Shown here piece after piece: positions 54,125-64,000 of a DNA stretch of 64,000 nucleotides. The notes under the pieces were generated by a model. The model was not told the DNA's origin, ran no database searches, and saw only the letters and a list, made by a program, of their open reading frames with translations. Within the stretch, counting starts at the first letter, position 1, and each line of letters begins with the position of its first letter. The translations under genes were made by a program, and so were the position numbers. The stretch is from Phymatolithon calcareum (Eukaryota; Rhodophyta; Florideophyceae; Hapalidiales): NCBI GenBank assembly GCA_977006965.1, contig OZ345369.1:248001-312000 (forward strand), read 5' to 3'.

Positions 54125-55145
54125 ATGCAGTCTACATGCGATCTCCTTCCTTTCTGGAGAGTAGGAAGAAAAATTCAGGTCTCCTACAAAGTGTTGGATG
54201 ATGATGGATCTCACTCATTCCTGTGGTGGTCATTTGTTGTTGAAAAAGTTTGGTTTTCGGAAACTTCTCAAGCATGCAGTTTAAGAGCATCTATCCAGTT
54301 AGATGAGAAGCCTGAACTTGGATTTTCTGCTACATCACAAGTCGCGATGATAATTAACACTTTCTTGAACACAAAAACGGGTCTAAGCAGCGATGGTGCA
54401 TTGATACCTCCACAGTGCCGTCTTCCGATCCTGATCCCGAAGATTCATGTGAATCGTCTGAAAACGATAGCTATTTCTCACCTCAAAATGAATCTAGGGG
54501 ATTCCAAATCATCTCAAAGGTCCGCAAGACCCAGAATGAGAACAACACCCGGCTACGTGCGATTTACACATTATGAACCTGATTCGTCAACTTCAGAATC
54601 GACTTTCCTTTGTTGAGCAGAAAACAGAAGAGAGGGCCTCAGTCAGAATTTGTTTTAAGCCGTTTGAGTCATCTCCACTTCATTTTGGCTGGAAACGTCT
54701 TGGAAGCGCACTATAGAAGTCACTTTCTCCCGAGAAGCAGTCTGTACCAGCTTCACCGTTTTCGTCTGGCTCAATTGTAAAACATGCAGACTGCAGTCTG
54801 AAACAATTCTCTACAATTGGGCATGACATTTCCCGGAACTCATCATTATCAGGTTTCTTTTCACCATCCCTTTCTGAAATGTTCACGCTTCCGCAACGAA
54901 CAGTTGAAATATGCTTCCGTTCATTCAAGTAATTTGCTATGATTTTCGGTAACCACTCGGACGAATTCTGTGCTAGCCGTATTTGCAAGACACGGCAAGA
55001 TCGAAATCTGAACACGTTGGAACATAAACACTTTCGACGTGTTTCTACTGTACGGATGATTGGAACATTGGCGTGGGATAGCTCTGACGAGGAATCACCA
55101 ATGCTAATTGCTCCTGGAGAGTGCATTCGTGGTGCATGTACATAG
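54125..55145 (+). pseudogene. Unrecognised gene: Tudor/agenet-like start, then coiled coil
   Basis: The first frame (54125-54616, 163 codons) reads FWRVGRKIQVSYKVLDDDGS then HSFLWWSFVVEKVW, a pattern reminiscent of small beta-barrel (Tudor, agenet) domains that contain G-x-x-I-x-V and WW. A shifted frame continues with a helical, coiled-coil-like NLIRQLQNRLSFVEQKTEER and ICFKPFESSPLHFGWKRLG. Then FTLPQRTVEICFRSF, a stop, and a tail ending at 55145. An opposite-strand frame (54680-55126) overlaps and is probably a shadow. Homology is not established. The frame breaks are stops or small frameshifts. Confidence 0.4.
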
Positions 55146-55818
55146 GGCGGTAGTTTTTTTCTTCGACCAAATTCTTACTTCAACACGCTGGATGGTGTCT
55201 ATTCTCACAAACTGCAAAAGGTCTAAATGTCCGGAGAAGATTCCTTTTCCGTTGCTAGACAAGAAACGGAATTGTTGAGAGATATCACTTACGGCGACTA
55301 CGTGACAAACAGGAGGTATTCATTCGCATTATATGGAGGCCCGAGTCACGTCTTGAAACTAAGGCTTCCTTCTGTCCATCCATATTGCCAGAGAAAGCCC
55401 TAGGTACTATATCGTTTGTTGTTCCCATTGTTACAATTCGGGGATATCAAAACTGTGATGATGTATTGAACGCTTACGAGTAGAATGATAGATTTGTATT
55501 GTCCACTATGGTAGAAACAGAGAACTGTAGAAGCCTTAGTCATAATATATTCACGACTAAAGACGATTATTTCTTGGTATTAAGTGCCTTTCCGCTCACT
55601 TTTCCTTAAGTATATCCTACTTCGTGCTGTCCAATATGTTCACATGCAACCTACGTCGGCACGTATTTTACAGCTAACAGAAATGTTTCCACTTCAGGAT
55701 TCAGATTGAAGATTACTCATACTGGAATCAAGTTATACTTCTCGAGGCAAGCAAGAGTGGTAAAGACACTAACTATTATCTCTCGGGGATGGAAAACCAG
55801 AATTTGCTAACGATACCT
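55146..55818. other. No recognised gene
   Basis: AT-rich spacer with short frames only. Confidence 0.3.
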
Positions 55819-58800
55819 TTACGCCTTTCTTGGGGGGTATCCCTCTTCTCTTCCGTATACAATAAAACATCCTCCATCTAAAACATTTCGCGAATGATTC
55901 ATGCTTATGGTGCTTTCACCGGCAATTGTACAGGTTTCTTTGTCACACCTGTGTATCGTAAGGACTCCCCTCGTAGACGAGCCCAATTGAACGAAATAGA
56001 TCTTTCCGGATTGATCTAGTTGCAATGTACCATCACATGATCTAGTGCAAGATATACACCAAGCATAATACATCTCTGTCTTCTTTTGATCATCAGAGAA
56101 AGACACTTCAGCGACACTCTGAGCGACCCATAGTCTCCTGTCTGCCATATCTGGCCTTGTTAGAGCGCTTGGAACGAGAAACATTGTTACGGAATCATCC
56201 AACCTAGTGGGAACAGTACTGTCCGCAACGGATTGAAACACAGTTCTTCGTCGAATTCTTAAGCCCTTAGTAGAGGGACAAATTGACGTACGGCTGCTCT
56301 CGATACATACTGCTTCACTGACACTCAATAATGATATGTTGGTGATGTTCTCGCCACTGGTTAAGTGCCGAATGAAATTTCGGCACGACTTCAGCGAGTC
56401 GACGACTGTCTTCGGAATCCCTGGGAAGTCGACTGACCTAAGACTCTTAGGATCAGAAGACCAGTGCCTTTGCTTCTTTAAATGTTGCACTTCTTGACCT
56501 TTAAGCTTCCTTAAGGCCTTTAGAACGGGCTTAGAAAATAGGTTCTTAACTTTTTCCGGCGGAACTTGCTCACAATCATCACCACGCGCCATACCCAGCA
56601 GGTGTGCAGCTTCTTGAACTGTTTACTGACACCACCCGTCTCTAGAATCATCTACATCTCGTGTTGCCAGTGCTAGCCTGGATTTCAGATCATTAAAGAG
56701 TCGAGCTTCCATGGCCTGCAGTTGTTCATTTTTCCAGTTACTTTTCGTCACTCCTGATGCGCTACTTCGAATGCAAGCTCTTCCACATGTTTCAAACTGA
56801 TAACCAGAGGCAGAGTGTGATTGTAAAGCTCACACAGCCTATGAAGATTGGGCTCGTCCAAGTATTTTCTTGGAGTATCACCGTAATTCTTGCAGGTTTT
56901 GTGAGCGTCCTCTATGTATCTATGTGCCATTTCTCGAAGTTTGAATATTCTCGTGTCCTCTGATGCTTCATTGTAGAGACGGACGCATATTGCACCATCC
57001 AGCTCACATCTCGGGCAGTGTTGAGTCTTACTCACCAAGATTTGCAGCTTACGGACCAGCTCGATAGATGACATGACTCTTGCTCTTCTCGAGGGCGAAT
57101 GTACACAATCTGACACGTTTCAACTTGCGTGATTTTCTCTCTCACACATGGTCCATGCGTTTGAAAGGCATTATGGTGCACAAAGAAGCACGCTGTACAT
57201 TGATGAAAGATCCATCGAGAATAGCCTGTGGTCTCTTATGTTGACAACTCGCTTTTGATCCTTCAGTCCATAGAATGACAGTGATTCCTGAAACATGCAA
57301 TCCGCTATTAATCCCGCCCTGGGGTTGAAAAACTTTAAAACGGGATCAATAACATTCTCTGCTAAACCACAAAACAGATGATCAGGGGCAACGAAACAAG
57401 ATCTATAAGGGTTCAGTAGAGAGGGTACAACAGGTATACCTCTAGTGTTCAGAGGAACTTTTCCTTGTAGTCGGAGCTGTTTTAGTTCTCGACGTAGAGC
57501 AATCAGTCCCATTTCTTGTACTGCTCGAATGATATCATTTCATTCCCATTCTGTCCAATACTTCTTTTGGCGGCTCTGACTCATATATTGCAGAATCTAT
57601 TCCTTCTGACCTGGAAAAGGATGGGTGGAGCGCGTCTGGTTCGATACTGTACCCATATCTACTATCTCCTGCGCCAGACGTACTCTTTCTTGAAAAGAAG
57701 CATAGCGTTCAAGGCTCATTCGAGTTGTGCCCTAGAGCCCCGGTCATATGCGACACAGCAGGGTAGTCCCCAATAATTCCGACAACATTCAAGAAAACGA
57801 CAACTTCATCTCCCCTGAAATCTTTGCAAAGAAAGCCTTTTTCAGTGCCATGTAGCAAGTCGTCCACAATTTCCGAATGAACAAAGGAAGTCGATACTCC
57901 AGGAGAAGTGAGCGAAATAGGTCTGGTCGCCCCAGCTCCTGACCTCCACTCAACAGGAGGACCCACTGGAAGCAAATAACATCCCCCCATGCTAGATCGC
58001 TTCCCCAGTTGTGATGTAAAGTCATCGCAGTATATGAGGAGACTATAGACAAAATACTGCTTTCCGGAGTGTTGAAGAATTCCGCTGTTTCTTGATGGGG
58101 GCTTCAAAAGCCCCACCGACTCGACTCTGCTTTCCGAATCGGAAGCTGAAGTAATTTCATTAACCCGGCGCTTCAAGACGCAATTATTCTCTCCAGCACA
58201 CAGCGACTCAACAACGACAATGCTGATTCTGAAATCGTCAAGTGTTTTCATTCTCGTACATGCCCTAAATACGAGATACGTTTTCCTTCCCGAAACATGC
58301 TTCCTATTCACCGGATGAAGTCCAACGACCATGTCTCCCGGAAGAAAAGGGTCGATTCGTAAGAAATTTGGTTCTCTTCTCCACCAGATTTGCCACATGA
58401 CCGCTTAGGGAGCTCTCCGTGGTGCGTGAAGAATGATGATACTTCTGCTGTGAGAACTTTCGGCAGAGCACCTGACGCCATGCTGAAGCCACATTCAGTT
58501 AAAGTATTCGTGCTGACCAAATCGAGTTCAGCCTTAATTTGGAGTACCATTTGCTTCCTTATAATCGTTCCATTCGGAAGCCTGTAGATAGATATCATTT
58601 CTCCTCTCTTTGTCACAAGTGGAGTTTCCTCAATATCGTCGCATATTGTGCGAAGCAAACCTTCGCTTGCTCTGGCGGTTCCCGTATGCTTTGAAAAATT
58701 CGAGTACGAATATCTTTGCGAGCCCATTCACTGGGTTTCACGATATAAACTGGAGCCGTAGTGCTTGAGAAGTATTTTCCGATGCCCTCTTTTGCTCCTC

Positions 58801-59545
58801 GTCGAGAATAGTCTACTTCGCAGTTGACTAGAGTCTTTCTCGGTAGACAAAATGTGGTAAAGAAAGGCCGGATGATTTCACGAAGCCCATACTGGCTCGG
58901 AAGAGCAAAAGTACTAAAGTCATGCTCAAAACGGTGCTCTTGTCTCCCTTAGATTTTTACACACTCATATGCGTGGCTGATGCACTCCCTAATGATATCG
59001 TACATTTGCAAATGTAGCCTTGACGTTCCTGATGTGAGCAATACACCGATCAGAGCTGAGCAAGTTAGGTCAGTAGGGACTTTACCAGTGTTATGTGCCC
59101 CATCATTGCTCTCAAGTTCGACAGATCGCCGCAATACATTGTCCTGGAGCTGAATTGATAGAGAGCTCATAATATCATCGCTTGTAGGAGCTATTCCAGC
59201 AGATGGTTGTAGTTCTGAGAGGGGAGCAATGTTTAAGGCGTCAATTACTTCTTCTTCGCCATCAGAAGTGGGGGCTTTTAAAAGGTCCCCCGAGGACAAA
59301 TGTAATGCCCGCACCCTTTCTGGATCGTTTGTAACTACTCGACGAAGGGACTGAATGCCGTTTTCTGCCGCGCTGGGCATGCCCAGTGTGTTCGACTGCT
59401 CAACAGTTCTTCGAGCGCTGCTAGGAGAACCGATTAATGGATGTGATCGACCAATCCTCCCTGCTTCTGGAAACCTTGCTGATTTTCTTGCTCTTTTCGG
59501 CAAAAGAAAAAATCCTCTGCCTGCAACGTGCAGATGCACTGTCGT
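55819..59545 (-). pseudogene. tnp2-like (CACTA/EnSpm-type) DDE transposase, multi-frame
   Basis: Minus-strand pieces read in order as one long protein. The N-terminal part (59545-58949) is polar. Next, about 58940-58730, comes YGLREIIRPFFTTFCLPRKT. Then comes 58727-58308. Next, 58398-57709, has FLRIDPFLPGDMVVGLHP, YSLLIYCDDFTSQLGKRSS and GIIGDYPAVSHMTGALGHN. A TGA sits where NEPCxxC expects Cys. Then 57640-57171 has RSCFVAPDHLFCGLAENVID. Then 57116-56748 has PNLHRLCELYNHTLPLV and HVEELAFEVAHQ. The C-terminal part (56592-55819) closes the protein. Candidate catalytic residues are Asp of CDDF (about 58025), Asp of GDYP (about 57767) and Glu of FEVAHQ (about 56767). The pattern GDYPA...GH...PC followed by PNxHRLxEL...FE..HQ recalls tnp2-type transposases. 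Homology comes from motif memory. At least four stops or frame changes indicate decay or introns. Confidence 0.55.
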
Positions 59546-62261
59546 TCTGATGCCTTAAACCTCTCTTTCGCTTGCCCTTTTCGAGTGTATGCCTCTCCGT
59601 CAAGCTTCTCTGTACTATTTCGAGAGTATTTGGCTTTATATAATGCATAATAAAGAAGCTATAAACAGTAGAGGGAATACAACCTCCAAAATAACAATAT
59701 CTTCCAATGGATTTTCTGAAACAAAGGACTCCACTCGGCCAAAAAACTTAATGATCTTTTTAGATACTATCCGAAACATACATTTTCAAGTGAAAGAACA
59801 AGATTCGTACTGCTCTCCTGAAATATCGAATGCTTTCCACACATTTTTCATTACGTTAGCCCTTATGTCAAAACTTCCAAGAAACATTGGAATCCACGTC
59901 CTACACCCTTACATGATGTAGAAAAGAAAAAATGATTCATTGATGCACTTAGGGTTAATAATATCAGCATCAGCTTCGTGCGGCATGATCTGTACGGAAT
60001 TGTTTTGATTGGCTCAACGGTAATTGTGGAGCGTGCTAGAGCTCACAGAGGTATCCACCAGAAGGCGCAACGTTGCTTACGTCTATCGTCTGAATCGTTA
60101 TTCCTTGTGAAAACGTCGAATCTTACATTGCCCTCGCAATATTTTTCCATAAAATGCTTCTAACCAAACAAGAAGCGCTCTGCCAGCAATGCTCCCTTAG
60201 GTCTGCAGTTCTCTCAAAAGACACTGACTTTTTCTCAATCCCCAACAGACTGCTCGAAGAAGATTACTAGCGTCCCACGTCAAGCTTAAGCTTGTAGTGG
60301 AAGGCTAGTAATCTCGAAAGTCATATAAGCAGTACATTCCCAGTCTTCAGCTGCTGAGACCTTATGTTCTGATTGTCTCGGAATTCTAAATTAGGCGTGC
60401 TCCTTACAATAAACTTTTCGGTAGAAGCAACTCGAAGTATATACCAGGTGTCTTCTTTACAATTCAAAATTCTCCAAGTTAGCTCCTGGAAATGTGTTCA
60501 ATAGGATGATACGTTTCGAATACCGAGAATTTCCTATGGAGGGTTTAAATAGCGCGCCCTTGCCCAGCCTCGAATTATCTGTGAGCCAAGCTGCCACGAC
60601 GAAACCTTGCAGCACTGTTATCTGCTCTACATTTCGTTTTGAGCAACCGCAAAGCTTATCTGAGGCGAAGGTAAGAGTAAACCCTTTATCCGATCATGAA
60701 CTCTTACTTAGTTGTGCCTTTTCTGGCTCTTATATAGCGCCGCGTCATACCCCCGTCTCAGACTTAGTATCTAACTCGCTATGTTCGCAATGGTTTCAGT
60801 GTGCATGGCATTAGGAGCTGAGCTCCATTTAAATGAACTTCCAAAGCAATTAGTAGGTCTGCAAGCTCAAGCAATGCATCGTAAGATGAGCACCTCACGA
60901 TTCTTCAGTGCAATATATAGCACAATATAGACGCTTGAAATCATCTTCTGAAGTGAAGACCTATGACTACTCTGTGCCTTGCATGACCAGGAAAGAATAG
61001 AGATCAAGCCAAAATTTAGCAGATTGTGGGTGACATTCACACAAATAGCTTGTTAAATTGGATTACTATTCATATTGATGCGTCATTAGTCCCACAATCA
61101 CCGACGCTGCGCAACATGTTTTCACAATTCGTGAGAGGCGAAAACCTGTAGCCAGCACATTAGCAATATATTCGCAGACGTCACATTGTTTGAGTTTCAA
61201 AGCATACTTCTTTACTATTACGCATGGTTAATAATTTTTAGCAGTAAAAGTTTTGTTTTTTGTCTCAGATTTGTATTCCGAAGCGCTTGTCCAAATTAAC
61301 AAAACGTAACTCGAGTTGCTAGCTATCAGGCATTACATGGTCCTCAGCTATGACAGGGTGACACGGACTATAGTCAATGGATCAATTCTACGCTTTCTAC
61401 ATTCAAAAGAAGTTGATATAGGTGAACATGATGTAGACAAAACCTCTCCAATGGTGAACAACGGAAGCAAAAATATTCATATTTATCAAAACACTCATGA
61501 TAAGCAAAGCGTCAGAACTGTCCCGTGGGTGGAAAACTCTTTCCACCAATTCATGAAAACTCGCAAAGCATTGTTGTACAGTACACTATTTGAGTCTATG
61601 TCTATGTAGCAAATGGTATCCCGAAGACGACGTCGATCACATGGACTGACTTGATTCTTTCATACGTATAGAATGCAGGATATTTCAAAAGTTTTTTGTT
61701 GTCTTCCGCATTTCCCACTTTACTCTTGTCCAAACACACTCTGAGTGATCATACCACGACTACGTATTGTAAGCCTAAAGCATAAAATTGGCGGCTCTCA
61801 CTAGTGCAACGTTTCTAAGAACTATTCTTCATTGCAACTTGCACCGAAGACATCAGATTCTGAAAAAAAACGCGACACACTATGTGGAAAATCATTGTCT
61901 TGGATTTTTCTGCAGACAAAGATATCATTCCCTAATATCATGTATCAAGACAACAGCCCAATTGAATTTTTCGACAGTTTTCGAAGTCTAGTTTCGTGTT
62001 GAAACAAGCAATTGCACGCTGGACTTACACGGACCGACCCAACGCAGCAATGGTGAGCGCGTGCGTAAAATCCGCTCTCCGTTGCTTGCGACGATGAGGT
62101 CTGGGGCTGGCAGTTGTATGACTCATCTTGAACCGAAGGCCATGCAAAATATTAGATATCAACTGAACTTTGAAACTTATGCTGCACTGTGAGGACGACG
62201 AGACGGATGATGTAGAGTATGAATAGGATTAATTTGGCTTTTACTAAAGACATACACCATG
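59546..62261. other. No recognised gene in 2.7 kb
   Basis: There are small frames at 59589-59921, 60494-60814 and 61316-61609 (plus), without known motif. A short palindrome (CAAGCTTAAGCTTG) is at about 60283. This region may be the 5' flank of the tnp2-like gene or interior of a larger element. Confidence 0.3.
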
Positions 62262-63285
62262 CTATACATGGGGTACAGGAAGGTGTTGGCGGTATTCGGT
62301 TTCCAAAATTTCCTTAGCGGTGCCTGTGAGAATGCGGGTTCGGAGGATTACTCCAGGGAAATAATAACGCAGGTGTCCTGGAACACCCTTTGCATCGGAG
62401 CTGCGCACTGGTCCTAACAGTCTGGTCCATGTCATGGAAAAGATGTGTTTTTGCGATGGCGCGGCATTGGCACGTGTAGTTTGTGTCGTGAATGAACAGG
62501 ACTGTGTTCGACTTCTAATGTAGAGTACATCTGAGGATTCATTACCGAAATCGAATCTGAAACCAAATTCCCAGGCTGAGTTGATCCCATTAGGCCTGTC
62601 TTCCACAAGCATCGTAAAAGGCGCCCTTGTAGATTTTGCGTCGCAACCCAGTAGTATTTTTCGATCCTTAGCAGTAAGCACTTCAACTCCTAGAACTTGC
62701 ACTGCGTTTAGTACGCTGCAGCGATTAGTTCGAGCCCTGTAAACACCGAGTTCTCGCTCGATGGCGTCGATACCAAGAGCGTTGCACATGTCATTATACG
62801 AAGAAAATTCAATGTCCAGACGCGCGGTATGCGGCCCATTCGAATAGGAGAAATGGTAAGGAGTGGGAAGCAAGTGGCAATGCAAATTAGGCTGACGCCG
62901 GAAGTGCTCAGAGAGTAAGAAAAATTCACGAAGTGTACAGTCCGACGACTGTGATTTGAGCAATACCAGCTTTACGTGTTTCCAGCAACGAAGCTCGTTG
63001 GATTGCAGCCAAGTAGATAGCTTCCCGTTCGTAAATGGCCTCTGCACGAAATCTTGCGAATAGAAGGCAGCGCTGAATTGCGAAGGTCCTTCTTGCTTCC
63101 GATTGAATTTCTTGAAAATGTACCAAACGGCCATTTCCGGCATCTATTTGCTCTTGAAGTCGGTTCAGTTTTCGGGAAAGATCGGCGTATGATCTTCTGA
63201 GCTCACTGATGCTGTTATTTCTGCTATCCAATTCTTCTCTGTTAGGCGGGGAAGTGCATGTCGTGGGTCGAGGAAATGGTATCAT
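62262..63285 (-). pseudogene. Unrecognised gene with N-terminal coiled coil, in two frames
   Basis: The upstream frame (62926-63285) carries a coiled-coil-like region (SISELRRSYADLSRKLNRLQ, then EAIYEREAIYLAAIQRASL). The downstream frame (62262-63143) continues with FFLLSEHFRRQPNLHCHL and LDIEFSSYNDMCNALGIDAI. It then has KILLGCDAKSTRAPFTMLVE and a C-terminus ILTGTAKEILETEYRQHL ending at 62262. The switch lies near 62930-62950. Just upstream of the coiled coil, CTTCCCCGCCTAACAG could be a 3' splice site, and a coding-like piece (IQYTSIWYDYFEDELP, about 63840-63880) may be an upstream exon. No domain was recognised. Confidence 0.4.
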
Positions 63286-64000
63286 TGTAACCCGTCAGCA
63301 AGACGCGGAGAGTCTAGGTGAAGACTCAATTCAGAGAAGAGCACTTCGGGGGAGCGAATTGCAGAAGGCAAAGGCCGAACGAGCGACTGCGCGTGGCTCA
63401 AAAATGATCACGACGTAGGTTGTGGTGTCCAACTGTGGGCAGGCAAGAGACTTCTGCACAGGTTTGTTGTCTGAGCTGTACACAGCTGAGGCGGCTAACC
63501 GTCTAGCCTACCAAAATGTCTTCACAGCTCCATACTTACAGTGTATGATCGGTATGCAAAGTGGCCATGGTCAAACGTCCGGTGTCCGAGGTAATACGTG
63601 GGGTATATGAGACTAGTCTGTGTCCCACTGTGGTCGATTCTGCGTTTCAGACTAGTCGATTATCGAGTGGGAAAATGAGTGTTCCGTACCCCCGTAAAAC
63701 CAGTTTGTCAAACCTCGGGAAATCGAGGTATAATGCAGGTGATATGAGACAATATTATGTCCCACTGAAATATACACTGCGCTTAAACGCAGCATAGTTC
63801 TCTGTGGTACACGGCTTCGTCTCACAGGAAGCTCATCTTCAAAGTAGTCGTACCAAATGGAAGTATACTGAATGGGGCACAAGGGACCACACTGGTACTT
63901 TAACAGAATCTTCCATTTACCAGACGATACGGTGTGTTCCAGCACTTAAACGGACTAACATCGACCTGTACCGGCGGTAATTTTACATTGTGTTGCGGTC
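63286..64000. other. No recognised gene; possible upstream exon
   Basis: A 97-codon minus frame at 63652-63945 contains CGPLCPIQYTSIWYDYFEDE, which may belong to the gene downstream (62.2-63.3 kb). Two GACTAGTC palindromes occur near 63613 and 63649. Nothing else was recognised. Confidence 0.25.

Noticed and set aside
54680-55126. 148-codon minus-strand gene
   Set aside because: The plus strand in the same place carries a more protein-like reading that continues the 54125 gene; the minus frame is probably a shadow.

Overview
The window looks like a transposon-rich, intron-poor eukaryotic nuclear contig. I infer this from eukaryote-type LINE, hAT, Mutator and pogo/Tigger elements, an unspliced pantothenate synthetase gene, and no bacterial operon structure. 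A red alga or an oomycete-like protist would fit, but nothing here settles it. By eye the GC content is in the mid-forties. I count only one cellular gene that is clearly intact (panC, 14.17-15.15 kb). Almost everything else that can be named is a mobile element, a relic of one, or a host gene being broken by one. I found no rRNA, tRNA or CRISPR array.

Layout. 0-0.9 kb: decayed Mutator-like (MULE) fragments. 0.9-2.75 kb: a decayed Tigger/pogo transposase (minus). 3.8-9.1 kb: a long LINE (minus) with ORF1, endonuclease and reverse transcriptase (RT) regions, including a TAATG overlap between two ORF1-region frames. 9.1-14 kb: LINE 3' fragments, an AT-rich foldback and short dispersed repeats. 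14.17-15.15 kb: panC. 15.2-22.4 kb: mostly relics, with a second LINE family's 3' end and repeat families. 22.5-28.9 kb: a nest. One LINE is interrupted by a 5'-truncated LINE carrying RNase H, which is itself interrupted by a full-length hAT element; a further 323-bp piece sits downstream. 29.5-30.5 kb: a 44-bp minisatellite. 31.2-36 kb: Tigger-like short elements, unrecognised decayed genes, and a deleted MULE with long terminal inverted repeats. 39 kb: a Ty3/gypsy chromodomain relic. 40.4-42.5 kb: a complete but frameshifted pogo/Tigger element with TA target duplication. 42.9-45.3 kb: a second hAT copy almost identical to the first. 45.6-47.9 kb: a bacterial-type acyltransferase-SGNH gene, decayed and split by a LINE fragment. 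49.1-49.5 kb: a Sel1-repeat gene fragment cut by a Tigger-like element. 51-63.3 kb: a different block with four multi-frame coding regions, one of which reads as a tnp2-like (CACTA/EnSpm-type) DDE transposase.

How the parts fit. The insertions give a relative chronology: LINE family 1 first, then the RNase H LINE, then hAT, which left perfect 8-bp target duplications at both sites. The hAT pair is the youngest and best candidate for recent activity. The 51-63 kb block is the best candidate for something undescribed: a large tnp2-like element or gene cluster whose partner proteins I do not recognise. Its frames are broken at several points, so either it is decaying or it carries introns that I cannot resolve by eye.
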